Source of the DNA: HR10 sp964615335
GTDB lineage: Bacteria; Acidobacteriota; Blastocatellia; HR10
Length of the DNA: 64,000 bases
Direction of reading: 5' to 3'
Assembly (NCBI GenBank): GCA_964615335.1
Contig: CAZTMT010000012.1
Location: forward strand, 1-64,000
Shown piece by piece: positions 1 to 8,648 of this stretch. Every line of letters begins with the position of its first letter. The first letter of the stretch is position 1. The notes under the pieces are model-generated. The model was not told the origin of the DNA and searched no databases. It was given only the letters and a program-made list of their open reading frames with translations. Position numbers and translations under genes: made by a program.

Positions 1-54
1 TATCGTCCCCACATTCACATGCGGCTTCGTCCGCTCAAACCGCTCCTTGGCCAT
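1..54 (-). CDS. tuf: Elongation factor Tu (5' end only)
   Basis: Only the first 18 codons are in the window; the gene runs off the left edge. They read MAKERFERTKPHVNVGTI, the EF-Tu N-terminus just before the first GTPase loop. EF-Tu delivers aminoacyl-tRNA to the ribosome. It lies 30 bp downstream of fusA on the same strand, the normal last position of the str operon, so it is probably transcribed with rpsL-rpsG-fusA. An AAAAGGAG-like ribosome binding site precedes the ATG. Identity rests on the N-terminus plus gene order. Confidence 0.9.
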   Translation of the reverse strand, partial: MAKERFERTKPHVNVGTI

Positions 55-84
55 AGCTCACACTCCTTTTCCGAAACATCCTTA

Positions 85-2193
85 CTATCGCAAAGGCGCC
101 CCGCTCAGAAGGGCTTCGCTCACGGCCCGGGGCACCTGCTCATAATGCGAGAAGTGCATCGTGTAGGTCGCTCGGCCTTGCGTCATCGAGCGCAGATCGG
201 TGGCATAGCCGAACATCTCGGCCAAAGGGACATAGGCTGTGATGATCACCGTCCCCAGCCGGTGCTCGATCTGCTCGACGCGCCCGCGACGCGCGGTGAG
301 ATCCCCGGTGATCCCTCCCAGATACTCCTCGGGCGTGACGACCTCCACCTTCATGACGGGCTCCAGCAGAATCGGATCGGCCCGGCGAGCGGCCTCCTGA
401 AAGGCGAGCGAACCGGCGATCTTGAAGGCCAATTCGCTCGAATCCACCTCGTGATAGCTTCCATCGAAGAGGCGCACGCGCAGATCCACCATCTCATATC
501 CGGCGAGCACCCCGCGCTCCATCGCCTCGCGCACGCCTTCCTCGACAGCCGGGATGAACTCCTTGGGGATGACCCCTCCGAAAATATCGTCCACGAACTC
601 GAATCCGGATCCGGGCGGCAGCGGCTCGATCTCAAGCAGAACATGCCCGTACTGACCGCGCCCTCCCGTCTGACGGATGAATTTCCCTTCGCCCATGGCC
701 TTCTTAGTGATCGTCTCCCGATAGCTGACCATGGGGCGGCTCACGTTGGCCTCGACGCCGAACTCGCGCCGGAGCCGATCCACGATGATCTCCAGATGCA
801 GCTCACCCATTCCGGAGATGAGCGTCTGTCCCGATTCGGGATCGCTGGTCACCTTGAAGGAGGGATCTTCCTGGGCCAGGCGTCCCAGAGCCAGGCTCAG
901 CTTATCCTGATCCTGACGCGTCCGCGGCTCGATGGCCACAGAGATCACCGGGCGCGGAACCTCGATCGCTTCGAGGACTACGGGATGATTCTCGTCGCAG
1001 AGGGTATCGCCTGTTGTGACCGTCCGCAGGCCCGAAGCGGCGACGATCTCTCCCGCATAGGCCTGCTCGATGTCCTCGCGCTTGTTGGCGTGCATTTTCA
1101 TGAGCCGCCCGATGCGATCCCGTTTCCCCTTGGTGGCGTTGTAGACGCTTCGGCCAGCGGCGAGCGTGCCCGAATAGATCCGAATGTAGGTGAGCTGGCC
1201 GATGTGCTTATCCGCCATGATCTTGAAGACCAATCCGCAGAACGGTTCCTCATCGCTGGCCCGACGCGTGACCGTCTCGCCGGTGCGCGGGTCAAGGCCC
1301 TGCACCGGAGGGATGTCCACCGGCGAGGGGAGATAGTAGATGACAGCGTCCAGAAGCGGCTGGATTCCCTTATTCCGGAAGGCGGCCCCGCAGAGCACGG
1401 GCACCAGGCGCAGCTCGATCGTTCCCCGACGTAAGGCCGCTCGAATCTCCTCCGGGGCGATCGGCTCCCCGAGCAGGTACTTCTCGGCGATCGCATCATC
1501 GTAATCGGCCAGGGCTTCGATCATCTGCTCGCGCGCCTGCTCGGCCGAATCGCGCAAGGGCTCAGGGATGTCCTCCAGGAGGAATTCCGCTCCGAGCGTC
1601 TCATCAATCCAGGTGATGGCTTTCATCTGAATCAGGTCCACCACGCCGCGGAACGGTTCGTCTCCTCCTCCGATCGGGATCTGCACAGGGACGGGATGCG
1701 CTCCCAGCCGCCGGCGCATCTGCTCGATGACCATCCCGAAGTCCGCCCCCTGCCGATCCATTTTGTTCACGAACGCGATGCGGGGAACCCGATACTTCTC
1801 GGCCTGTCGCCAGACGGTCTCCGACTGCGGCTCCACCCCATTGGCGGCATCAAAGAGCGCGATCATCCCATCCAGCACGCGGAGGCTCCGCTCGACCTCG
1901 ATCGTGAAGTCCACATGCCCGGGCGTGTCAATGATATTGATGCGATAGGGATCACCCGTCCTGCCCCCCCCGAGGCGCCAGAAGCAAGTCGTCGCCGCCG
2001 AGGTGATCGTGATCCCTCGCTCCTGCTCCTGGACCATCCAGTCCATGGTCGCCGTGCCTTCGTCTACCTCTCCGATCTTGTAGTTCACCCCCGTGTAATA
2101 CAAAATGCGCTCGGTCGTCGTCGTCTTGCCGGCGTCAATGTGCGCCGCAATGCCGATGTTTCGAACGCGCTCCAGTGGAATCTGCCGTGACAT
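85..2193 (-). CDS. fusA: Translation elongation factor G
   Basis: EF-G, the GTPase that drives ribosomal translocation and, with RRF, ribosome recycling. It has 702 residues, the usual length. The G1 loop (AHIDAGKTT, about residues 17-25), switch/G2 region (GITITSAATTC, about 60), G3 (DTPGH) and G4 (NKMD) are all visible, followed by the domain IV/V region typical of EF-G (GGVIPKEFIPAVEEG). The ATG has an AGGAGA ribosome binding site. It lies 13 bp after rpsG and 30 bp before tuf. No truncation or odd substitution was noticed. Confidence 0.97.
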   Translation of the reverse strand: MSRQIPLERVRNIGIAAHIDAGKTTTTERILYYTGVNYKIGEVDEGTATMDWMVQEQERGITITSAATTCFWRLGGGRTGDPYRINIIDTPGHVDFTIEVERSLRVLDGMIALFDAANGVEPQSETVWRQAEKYRVPRIAFVNKMDRQGADFGMVIEQMRRRLGAHPVPVQIPIGGGDEPFRGVVDLIQMKAITWIDETLGAEFLLEDIPEPLRDSAEQAREQMIEALADYDDAIAEKYLLGEPIAPEEIRAALRRGTIELRLVPVLCGAAFRNKGIQPLLDAVIYYLPSPVDIPPVQGLDPRTGETVTRRASDEEPFCGLVFKIMADKHIGQLTYIRIYSGTLAAGRSVYNATKGKRDRIGRLMKMHANKREDIEQAYAGEIVAASGLRTVTTGDTLCDENHPVVLEAIEVPRPVISVAIEPRTRQDQDKLSLALGRLAQEDPSFKVTSDPESGQTLISGMGELHLEIIVDRLRREFGVEANVSRPMVSYRETITKKAMGEGKFIRQTGGRGQYGHVLLEIEPLPPGSGFEFVDDIFGGVIPKEFIPAVEEGVREAMERGVLAGYEMVDLRVRLFDGSYHEVDSSELAFKIAGSLAFQEAARRADPILLEPVMKVEVVTPEEYLGGITGDLTARRGRVEQIEHRLGTVIITAYVPLAEMFGYATDLRSMTQGRATYTMHFSHYEQVPRAVSEALLSGAPLR

Positions 2194-2206
2194 GGGCTGT
2201 CTCCTC

Positions 2207-2677
2207 TCACCACCGGTAATGAGCGAAGGCGCGATTGGCCTCGGCCATCCGGTGCGTGTCCTCCCGCTTTTTGACCGCGCCCCCTTTATTCTGCGAGGCC
2301 TCGATCAGCTCGTTGGCCAGTCGCTCGATCATCCGCTTCTCCCCCCGCTCGCGCGCGGCATGGACGAGCCATCGGATCGCCAGCGAGAGCTGCCGCGAGG
2401 GATTCACCTCGACCGGAACCTGATAGGTCGCTCCTCCCACCCGGCGCGAACGGACTTCGACCTTCGGCTTGGCGTTCTCAATGGCCTGCTTGAAGATCTT
2501 CAGCGGATCCTCCTTGGTCCGCTGCCGGACCCGTTCCATGGCCGCATAGAAGATCTTCTCGGCCACGCTCTTTTTCCCATCCCACATCATGCAGTTGATG
2601 AACTTGGTCACAAGCGGGCTATTGTAGACGGGATCCGGCGGGACCTCGCGTCGTTCGACGATCCGTCGTCTGGGCAT
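2207..2677 (-). CDS. rpsG: 30S ribosomal protein S7
   Basis: Ribosomal protein S7, 156 residues, the standard bacterial length. It nucleates assembly of the 3' major domain of 16S rRNA and contacts the E-site region. The start MPRRRIVERREVPPDPVYN and the following FINCMMWDGKKSVAEKIFY segment are diagnostic. It sits 19 bp after rpsL and 13 bp before fusA. In E. coli S7 is the translational repressor of this operon. The rpsL-rpsG gap here is too short for the E. coli-style structured regulatory site, so any autoregulation must differ (inference). Confidence 0.97.
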   Translation of the reverse strand: MPRRRIVERREVPPDPVYNSPLVTKFINCMMWDGKKSVAEKIFYAAMERVRQRTKEDPLKIFKQAIENAKPKVEVRSRRVGGATYQVPVEVNPSRQLSLAIRWLVHAARERGEKRMIERLANELIEASQNKGGAVKKREDTHRMAEANRAFAHYRW

Positions 2678-2696
2678 ACTCGCCTTCTCTCACGGC

Positions 2697-3089
2697 CTAT
2701 TTCTTCGGCTGAGCGGCCTCGCGCGGCCGCTTGGCCCCATATTTGGACCGACCCTGCTTGCGATTGGCCACCCCGGCCGCGTCCAGCGTCCCGCGGATGA
2801 TATGATACCGCACGCCCGGCAGGTCCTTGACGCGCCCTCCCCGAATGAGCACGATCGAATGCTCCTGCAGGTTGTGCCCGATCCCCGGGATATAGGCGGT
2901 CACCTCGATCCCATTGGTCAGGCGCACGCGCGCGATCTTGCGCAGAGCCGAGTTGGGCTTTTTGGGCGTCATCGTCTTGACCTGCACGCAGACGCCGCGC
3001 CGCTGCGGGCATCCCTGCAGGGCCGGACTCTTCGTCTTAACCCGAACTTTCTCTCGCCCATATCGGACCAGTTGCGCTAGTGTCGGCAC
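2697..3089 (-). CDS. rpsL: 30S ribosomal protein S12
   Basis: Ribosomal protein S12 of the decoding centre, 130 residues. The motif TPKKPNSALRK (residues 41-51) and the RVKDLPGVRYH loop carry the lysines whose mutation gives streptomycin resistance, and both are wild type. The start is a GTG at 3089 preceded by AAGGAG nine bases upstream. It is the first gene of the str operon. The C-terminus ends in the basic tail KRPREAAQPKK. Confidence 0.96.
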   Translation of the reverse strand: MPTLAQLVRYGREKVRVKTKSPALQGCPQRRGVCVQVKTMTPKKPNSALRKIARVRLTNGIEVTAYIPGIGHNLQEHSIVLIRGGRVKDLPGVRYHIIRGTLDAAGVANRKQGRSKYGAKRPREAAQPKK

Positions 3090-3380
3090 GGTCGCTCGCT
3101 CCTTATCAAAATCTCTCAGGACAAGAAGAGACCGTTCTCTTCGAAATGCCGCTTCCCCCTCACGTGCCCCTTCTGCGCGCTGTTGAGGGGATGTCCGAAG
3201 AGCACCGTTTCCGTCTTCGGAGCCGTCCTCAGCGGGCGCCCCTCACCGCCCCGAGCTTTTCTGTGGCGTCTGCGATCGTGAGGGTTTTCTTCCGCGCTGA
3301 TCCTCTCCTGAACATCCGCCGCCACAATATTCGCTCGCTCTCACGACGGCCCCTTCCTCTCCCTCTTCGAATTTCCAAAA
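3090..3380 (-). promoter_or_regulatory. Long 5' leader of the str operon with two stem-loops
   Basis: About 290 nt lie between the predicted transcription start (near 3380) and the rpsL GTG. Two perfect hairpins are visible in the minus-strand transcript. One has an 8-bp stem pairing 3214-3221 with 3194-3201 around a 12-nt loop. The other has a 7-bp stem pairing 3136-3142 with 3125-3131 around a tetranucleotide loop, ending about 35 nt before the start codon. No U-tract follows either, so they are not plain intrinsic terminators. A role in translational or processing control is inference. Confidence 0.45.
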
Positions 3381-3386
3381 GCCTAA

Positions 3387-3415
3387 ACTATAGCGGTAAT
3401 CCCACAGCATGTCAA
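3387..3415 (-). promoter_or_regulatory. Sigma-70-type promoter of the str operon
   Basis: On the minus strand TTGACA (3410-3415) is followed after exactly 17 nt by TATAGT (3387-3392). This is a perfect -35 and a five-of-six -10 at ideal spacing, as expected for a highly expressed ribosomal operon. The predicted start of transcription is near 3380. Confidence 0.8.
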
Positions 3416-3448
3416 GCCGCCTGGTTCCTGCGCTAAGAGATCAGCACC

Positions 3449-3640
3449 GGGGGACATGGCTCGCGAAAGCGAGCCTCCCTGCGGTAGGACGCGATTCCGA
3501 CAGAACGCTCGGAGAGGGAAGCTCGCTGGAGAGCCTTCGCACACAAGTCCCGCAGACTTTGGCCGTGTTCCCGCCCCTTGGGCGGGATTGCATCTTGATG
3601 GCTGGGCTCCGGGGGCCCAGGGAACGAGTTCTTGCCCCCC
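3449..3640. other. Gene-free stretch with nested stem-loops; candidate structured RNA, strand undecided
   Basis: The gap between the str promoter and the amidase gene (3416-3878) has no convincing ORF. Within 3449-3640 the sequence folds on itself: GGGGG (3449-3453) can pair with the C6 run at 3635-3640. A 7-bp stem with a GAAA loop lies at 3458-3475. CTGCGG-(3 nt)-GAC (3479-3490) pairs with GTCCCGCAG (3547-3555). An 8-bp stem with a 3-nt loop is at 3569-3587, and a 6-bp stem at 3602-3620. I could not match it to RNase P, tmRNA, SRP or a riboswitch, and 6S RNA is neither shown nor excluded. Another stem-loop (3829-3849, 7 bp) lies just past the amidase stop. Confidence 0.35.
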
Positions 3641-3878
3641 AGAAGGAGAGTGACCTCTTCACTTAAGCCCGCGCAGATGAGAGTAGCCTGTTTCACCTTT
3701 GTCTATGAGAAATCGATGCCCCTTCGCATCGCGTGAGAAGAGAGCACACCCGGATGGTCAAAGGAGAGCATGAGGGACCCCGCGAGCGCGGCGGAGCCCC
3801 TCACGAGGTCAAGCGCGCGTGCCTTCCTCCCCGGGGCTCATGCCCGGGGCATCCGGCGCCGCGAAGATCCGGTGAGCC

Positions 3879-6842
3879 TCATCCGCCGGGGCGGAAGAGC
3901 TGCTCGGAGACCTTATTCCGCTCGATGTCCTCGCGCGTCAGCCAGAGCGGATGATAATCGTTAGTCAGCCACAAACCGAGCTGATTGGCATAGAGCGGAC
4001 TGCCGAGCACTCCGCTTTGACCTCCCGGAATGACCTGGAGCGCCCGAATCCCATCGGGTCGCGCTTCCGCGACGAACCGACGCGCCGGTCCGCTACCGAA
4101 CATGAAGGCGTTCACCGTCTGAGCGCGCGCGTCATGCCCGGACGCATCCACGACTTCGAACCCTCCGTCCACGGCGACGCCGCGCAAGCCCGAATCCAGG
4201 TGCGCGAATCCTCCGGCCGGAGGGATGCTGAACGGATCGCCCAGCCGGTGCGCGAAGACGATACGATGCAGCCGGCCCCAGCGATAATCCTCCAGACGGG
4301 TCGAGTTATTGAAGGCTGCTTTGAAGTCGTCGCTCGCCAGCCGCTCGAGCGCTTCCTTGAGGCTTTGCAGGATGAGCAGATCGCGCTCGACTTCCGGCGC
4401 CAGATCCACCCCAGGGGCATCGAAGAAATTCAGCCCCGAAGCGCCGCGCCCCCGGTTCTGCTCGAAGCGATCGAGCAGGTTCCGCAGAGCGACGACGGCC
4501 AGAGATCCGCTGGGGCCCCGTCCAGCCAGTCCGACACGCGCCAGTGTCGCATCAATCGTATTGGCGATGATCCGCGCGCGCCAGAGGCTATAGATCGTCG
4601 CGGCCACGCTGGCGGCGATCTCTTCGGAAGTGGGCGGCTGCCGTTGCCCATCGGTGTCGGCCGCATCATAACCTTCGGGGATTCCCGTGGGCGCGCTGAA
4701 GTCCCACTGAGCGAGCCGACTGACGGCCTCAGCGACGCGCGCATCCTGAGCCAGAGCGGCCAGGGGAGCTGGAGCTCCCGCCGCCTGCGCATTCTGAAAG
4801 GCCCGCAGGATATAGGGCGTCAAGACCTCCGCATCGAGCATTTGCACATTGGCCTGGAAGCGCTTCATGTCCTCCAGCGAGATGCGCCCATCACCTCCCT
4901 GCGCCGGGTCCAGCTCGCGTTGAATCAGCCGAACGATGCGCCCCATGCGCGCGCCGATGCTGTACCCCGGATTTAAGTAGAGAAGTCCTCGCCCACTGCG
5001 CCGGAGCTGATTGAGCGGATCGTTGTCGAGCGTCGTCCCGATCGGATCGTTATTCGCATTGGCGATGAACCCCTGCGGGGGATTGACCACTTGAGGCATC
5101 TCCTCAAAGGGCAAGATTTCAAAAGGCACGGCCTGACCCGGCTGCCGCGTCACAAGAGGCGCCCACTCGTTCTTCACGATGCGCTCGATGCTCCCATCCC
5201 CTCGCAAGAGGGCCCCCGCGCCATTGCGGATGAAAAAGGGCGGGGCGCCATCTACCGTCCCCTCCTGCAGGTCCTCGCGCAAGGGCAGCTCGCCGCTTGT
5301 GAAATAGGCGATGTTGCCCTCCACGTCCACATAAGCCCAATTCTGCGAGCCGAAGTCGAAGAACTGGAGCCCGCGCGTGAAATCCTCCAGATTCCGCGCG
5401 CGATGCCAGATGAGGAAGGTCTCAAGCTCTCGCGTTGGACCAAAGCCCGTGTACTGCACGCTCAGGACGCGAAAATCGAGCAAATCGCTTTTGACGACGC
5501 GCACGATGGGCGCGTTATTCCGATCCGGAATCACCAGCGCGGCCGCCGGTACGCTCACGCCGCTCGGGAGCGTTCCCGAAGGAATCGTCAGCAGATCATC
5601 CACTGTCCCATTGCCCGGTTGGTTGGCCCGAAACACCTGCGGGATCGCGCGAATCGACCGGCGGGTATCGCGGAAGATCGCCGCGCTCGGCAGTTGCGTC
5701 GCGATGTCAATGATGACGCGCTCTTCGTAGACATCGGTCACATCCATGGGATTGGTCGTCGCGCCCCAGGCGATCCGCTCGTTCATGCCGAGCACGATGA
5801 CGGGCGTGCCCGCAAAGCTCACGCCGATGACGTTCATCGGATCGGGTCCTTCGACGACCAGGTGCATCTCGTAGAAGATCGCTGGCACGTCCAACCCCAA
5901 ATGCGGATCGTTCGCCAGCATGGGGAAGCCCGTATCGGTCTTCGAACCGCTGATGAGCCACCAGTTGCTGCCTGTCGGTGCAGTCGTTCGGTCCAGTGCC
6001 CCGCGCAGAAACGGCATCTGAGCGATTTCCTTCAGATACTCGCGACCGGCGCGAATCGCTTCGGGACTCACCCAGCGAGTGATGTCTCCGAGCTGCTCGC
6101 TCCATTTGGCCCGAAGAGCGCCCGCGCGAGCGGCGACTGTCCCCAGCGCTCCCGAAATGGAGACCGACGGATCAAAGGGCGCGCTCCGAAACAGATCCTC
6201 GAAAAAGAGCTTCGTGCCATCGAATCCGGCAATGCGCCCCGCCTCCTGATATGTGGCCAGAAGAACGGTTCGGTCAATGTCCTCCAGGCTGAACGAGAGT
6301 TGAAAAGCGAGCAGCTTGCCGATGGCGACGCTATCCACGGGATCCCAGGCGGGGACAGAGGCCTTGGTCAGCTCCAGCGCTCCATATTCCGGCGGCAAGG
6401 GATTGTTCTGCAGGAAGGCGTTGACGCCATCGGCGAAAGCGCGCAGGACGGCTTGCGCTTCCGGAGAGAAGATGGCCAGAGAGGCTTCGGCCGCCCGCCG
6501 CAATCCCAGAACGCGCAACTGAATGTCCTGCGCGAGCACACTGTCGTTGGGGCCACGACCGAGAAGCTCCGCCAGCGTTCCGCTGGCCACGCGGCGCAGG
6601 AAATCCATCTGGAAGAACCGATCCTGCGCCTGCACGTACCCCATCATGAAGTAGAGATCGTGATCGTTTCGAGCGAAGATGTGAGGGATGCCGAACGTAT
6701 CGCGGACGACGCGCACTTCATCCTGAAGACCCCGGAGGAGGATCGGGGTCGCCTGCTCCGTCCGCTCTCCGAACGGCCCCCCCAAGGACGAACTCATCAC
6801 CATACAGAGGGAGACAAAGGCGAAGAACGAACGTTTTCTCAT
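3879..6842 (-). CDS. Secreted penicillin acylase / acyl-homoserine-lactone acylase family amidase
   Basis: Ntn-hydrolase of the penicillin amidase family (S45), which cleaves amide bonds of N-acyl substrates such as penicillins, acyl-homoserine lactones or acyl-peptides. With the ATG at 6842 (GGAGGT at good spacing; a longer frame starts at 6890) it is 987 aa. It begins with a signal peptide (MRKRSFFAFVSLCMVMSS). The alpha-chain region has DTFGIPHIFARND. The autocatalytic cleavage site is TAPTG|SNWW, giving the catalytic N-terminal Ser292 of the beta chain, followed by NDPHLGLDVPAIFYE and GASGLN-type beta-chain segments. It is probably periplasmic or secreted. The natural substrate cannot be read from sequence; peptide scavenging or quorum quenching are both possible. 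Confidence 0.9.
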   Translation of the reverse strand: MRKRSFFAFVSLCMVMSSSLGGPFGERTEQATPILLRGLQDEVRVVRDTFGIPHIFARNDHDLYFMMGYVQAQDRFFQMDFLRRVASGTLAELLGRGPNDSVLAQDIQLRVLGLRRAAEASLAIFSPEAQAVLRAFADGVNAFLQNNPLPPEYGALELTKASVPAWDPVDSVAIGKLLAFQLSFSLEDIDRTVLLATYQEAGRIAGFDGTKLFFEDLFRSAPFDPSVSISGALGTVAARAGALRAKWSEQLGDITRWVSPEAIRAGREYLKEIAQMPFLRGALDRTTAPTGSNWWLISGSKTDTGFPMLANDPHLGLDVPAIFYEMHLVVEGPDPMNVIGVSFAGTPVIVLGMNERIAWGATTNPMDVTDVYEERVIIDIATQLPSAAIFRDTRRSIRAIPQVFRANQPGNGTVDDLLTIPSGTLPSGVSVPAAALVIPDRNNAPIVRVVKSDLLDFRVLSVQYTGFGPTRELETFLIWHRARNLEDFTRGLQFFDFGSQNWAYVDVEGNIAYFTSGELPLREDLQEGTVDGAPPFFIRNGAGALLRGDGSIERIVKNEWAPLVTRQPGQAVPFEILPFEEMPQVVNPPQGFIANANNDPIGTTLDNDPLNQLRRSGRGLLYLNPGYSIGARMGRIVRLIQRELDPAQGGDGRISLEDMKRFQANVQMLDAEVLTPYILRAFQNAQAAGAPAPLAALAQDARVAEAVSRLAQWDFSAPTGIPEGYDAADTDGQRQPPTSEEIAASVAATIYSLWRARIIANTIDATLARVGLAGRGPSGSLAVVALRNLLDRFEQNRGRGASGLNFFDAPGVDLAPEVERDLLILQSLKEALERLASDDFKAAFNNSTRLEDYRWGRLHRIVFAHRLGDPFSIPPAGGFAHLDSGLRGVAVDGGFEVVDASGHDARAQTVNAFMFGSGPARRFVAEARPDGIRALQVIPGGQSGVLGSPLYANQLGLWLTNDYHPLWLTREDIERNKVSEQLFRPGG

Positions 6843-6939
6843 AAGCCACCTCCGGCGAGGAATTTTCCCTCCTTTCACGCTCCACAACAAACGTGCCCCG
6901 CGAAGCGGTCACGATGACACCTCCCGGAAACCGGCGCCT

Positions 6940-6967
6940 ATCTTAATGCCTGCCGGCATATTGTCAA
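6940..6967 (-). promoter_or_regulatory. Promoter of the penicillin acylase-like gene
   Basis: Minus-strand TTGACA (6962-6967), a 16-nt spacer and TAAGAT (6940-6945). It overlaps the plus-strand promoter of the divergent kinase gene. Confidence 0.6.
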
Positions 6968-6990
6968 GGGGGAAAGATTCCGTGTATGCT
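6961..6990 (+). promoter_or_regulatory. Promoter of the P-loop kinase / AI-2E operon
   Basis: TTGTCA (6961-6966), 18-nt spacer, TATGCT (6985-6990). Transcription would start near 6997, only a few bases before the preferred ATG at 7001, so the message would be nearly leaderless. Its -35 shares bases with the opposing promoter. Confidence 0.45.
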
Positions 6991-7000
6991 ATCGCGTGCG

Positions 7001-7540
7001 ATGAAGATCGCTATTATCGGATCACATGGGTGTGGGAAGACGGCGCTGGCGTTTTCCCTGTGTACGGAGCTACAGAAGCGCGGGCATCGCGTCGAGCTGG
7101 TCGTGGAGATGGCCCGTCGCAGTCCCTTCCCGATCAACGAGGCGACCTCCGAGGCCGGGCAGCTCTGGATTCTGCATCGGCATATTGCGGCGGAGCTGGA
7201 GGCGTCTGTTCGCGCCGATGTGGTCGTATGCGACCGTTCGGTGTTAGACAACTATGCCTACTACTGCCACAAGTTCGGGCGACGCCTGCATCTGGATGCC
7301 CTCATCAAGGAATGGATCGGGACGTACACGGTGCTCGTCAAAGTTCCGATCGTGGACGAATGGCTCATCCCCGATGGCGTGCGCTCGACGGATCGGGTCT
7401 TTCAGCGAGCGATTGATCAGCTCGTTGAGGATCTGATCGCCGATCTGGCTGAAGGACGAACGCGCATCCTTCGGCTGGACTATCCGTTCGATGTCCGGCA
7501 GATCCTCGCCGCTCTGCCCGAGGACGTTCCCCCCCGATGA
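7001..7540 (+). CDS. P-loop AAA-type kinase-like protein (NadR/deoxynucleoside-kinase-like)
   Basis: A 179-residue P-loop NTPase of the AAA_28 / NadR-kinase-like type. The Walker A motif GSHGCGKT lies at residues 8-15, directly after the first beta strand. CDRSVLDNYAYY in the middle resembles the Asp-Arg-Ser substrate-binding signature of nucleoside and NadR-type kinases. No other domain is fused to it. I chose ATG 7001 over 6986 because MKIAIIGSHG starts exactly at the first strand and 6986 lies in the predicted -10. It overlaps the next gene by four bases (ATGA), so the two are translationally coupled. The substrate is unknown. Confidence 0.75.
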   Translation: MKIAIIGSHGCGKTALAFSLCTELQKRGHRVELVVEMARRSPFPINEATSEAGQLWILHRHIAAELEASVRADVVVCDRSVLDNYAYYCHKFGRRLHLDALIKEWIGTYTVLVKVPIVDEWLIPDGVRSTDRVFQRAIDQLVEDLIADLAEGRTRILRLDYPFDVRQILAALPEDVPPR

Positions 7541-8637
7541 GATGGGAGACGGTCCAAATCGCTTTCCTGATCGCGGCCTTCCTTGGGACCGCCTATCTTA
7601 CGCTCCTGATGCTGGCGCCTTTTGCAGCGGCGATCGCCTGGGCGATCGTTCTGGTGATCGTGTTCCATCCGCTCCATCGGCGTCTCGCCCGGCGGATTCG
7701 GAACGCGAACATATCGGCCTTGCTCTCGTGTCTTCTGGTGCTGGCCATCGCGATCGCTCCGGCGGCGCTGATCGTGACGAGCCTGGTGGGGGAGCTGATC
7801 GCCGGGTATCGCCTGATCGAAGAGCGCTTCGCTTCAGGCGCGTGGACGTTTCGTTTCGAGCCCGGGCAGATTTCGCTTCTGGAGCGCTCCCTGAGCTGGC
7901 TCGGCCAGTATGTGGACCTCTCGGCGCTGGATCTCCGTTCGCTGATCTTGAGGAATCTTCAGCGCCTCTCCGAGTTCCTCATCGCGCGTTTGACCGGAGC
8001 GATCGGGCAACTCCCCTCGCTCATCTTCGATGTGGGCGTCACGATCTTCACGACCTATTTCCTCTTTCGAGATGGCGAGACGCTGATGGCACAGATCAAA
8101 AGGGCGCTCCCTCTGTCCAGATCCGAGGCGGATGAGATTTTTCAGCGCATGCGCGAGATGATCCAAGCGACGCTCTACGGGGGCGTGGCTGTCGCTCTGA
8201 CGCAGGGCACTCTGGGGGGGATCGGGTTCTGGATCGTCGGTCTGCCCTCCCCTCTGATCTGGGGGGCGACGATGTTTTTCTTCTCGTTTCTGCCCGTTGT
8301 GGGAGCGGCTATCATTTGGGTCCCGGCCGCTATTGTGCTCATCGCGCAGGGGAGTGTGGGAAAGGGGGTCTTTTTGCTCCTCTGGGGGGCACTGGTCATC
8401 AGCCTGATGGACAACATCGTGCGCCCCTGGATCATTGGGGGGCGCACGCGCCTGCCCATGGTGCTGGTCTTCTTCAGCGTGCTCGGAGGGGTGAAGGTTT
8501 TTGGCTTTCTCGGCATCGTCATGGGGCCGCTCATTCTGAGCGTCGCGCTCACGCTGCTGGAGATCTTTCGGAGGAAAATCTCTCCGGTGCGCGCGCCCGA
8601 TACGAATTCTCCGGCGACCCCGGCGAGAACCTCCTGA
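7537..8637 (+). CDS. AI-2E family transporter (PerM/UPF0118-type permease)
   Basis: Polytopic inner-membrane protein of the AI-2E transporter family, 366 aa. Hydrophobic segments are visible at about residues 7-50 (two helices), 60-85, 155-175, 200-260 and 265-345. The conserved C-terminal half includes GGIGFWIVGLPSPLIWG and the loop WIIGGRTRLPMVLVF, characteristic of the family. Members have been tied to autoinducer-2 export or Na+/H+ exchange, so the substrate is open. The start codon overlaps the upstream kinase stop. It ends 11 bp before the convergent MscS-like gene, with no room for a separate terminator. Confidence 0.88.
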   Translation: MRWETVQIAFLIAAFLGTAYLTLLMLAPFAAAIAWAIVLVIVFHPLHRRLARRIRNANISALLSCLLVLAIAIAPAALIVTSLVGELIAGYRLIEERFASGAWTFRFEPGQISLLERSLSWLGQYVDLSALDLRSLILRNLQRLSEFLIARLTGAIGQLPSLIFDVGVTIFTTYFLFRDGETLMAQIKRALPLSRSEADEIFQRMREMIQATLYGGVAVALTQGTLGGIGFWIVGLPSPLIWGATMFFFSFLPVVGAAIIWVPAAIVLIAQGSVGKGVFLLLWGALVISLMDNIVRPWIIGGRTRLPMVLVFFSVLGGVKVFGFLGIVMGPLILSVALTLLEIFRRKISPVRAPDTNSPATPARTS

Positions 8638-8648
8638 TCGGCTCCTCT

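Noticed and set aside
3080..3436. 118-codon plus-strand ORF in the str leader
   Set aside because: It runs antisense through the leader and promoter, with no ribosome site or domain.
5091..6917. 608-codon open frame on the plus strand
   Set aside because: It is antisense to the penicillin acylase-like gene; no motif and no ribosome site.
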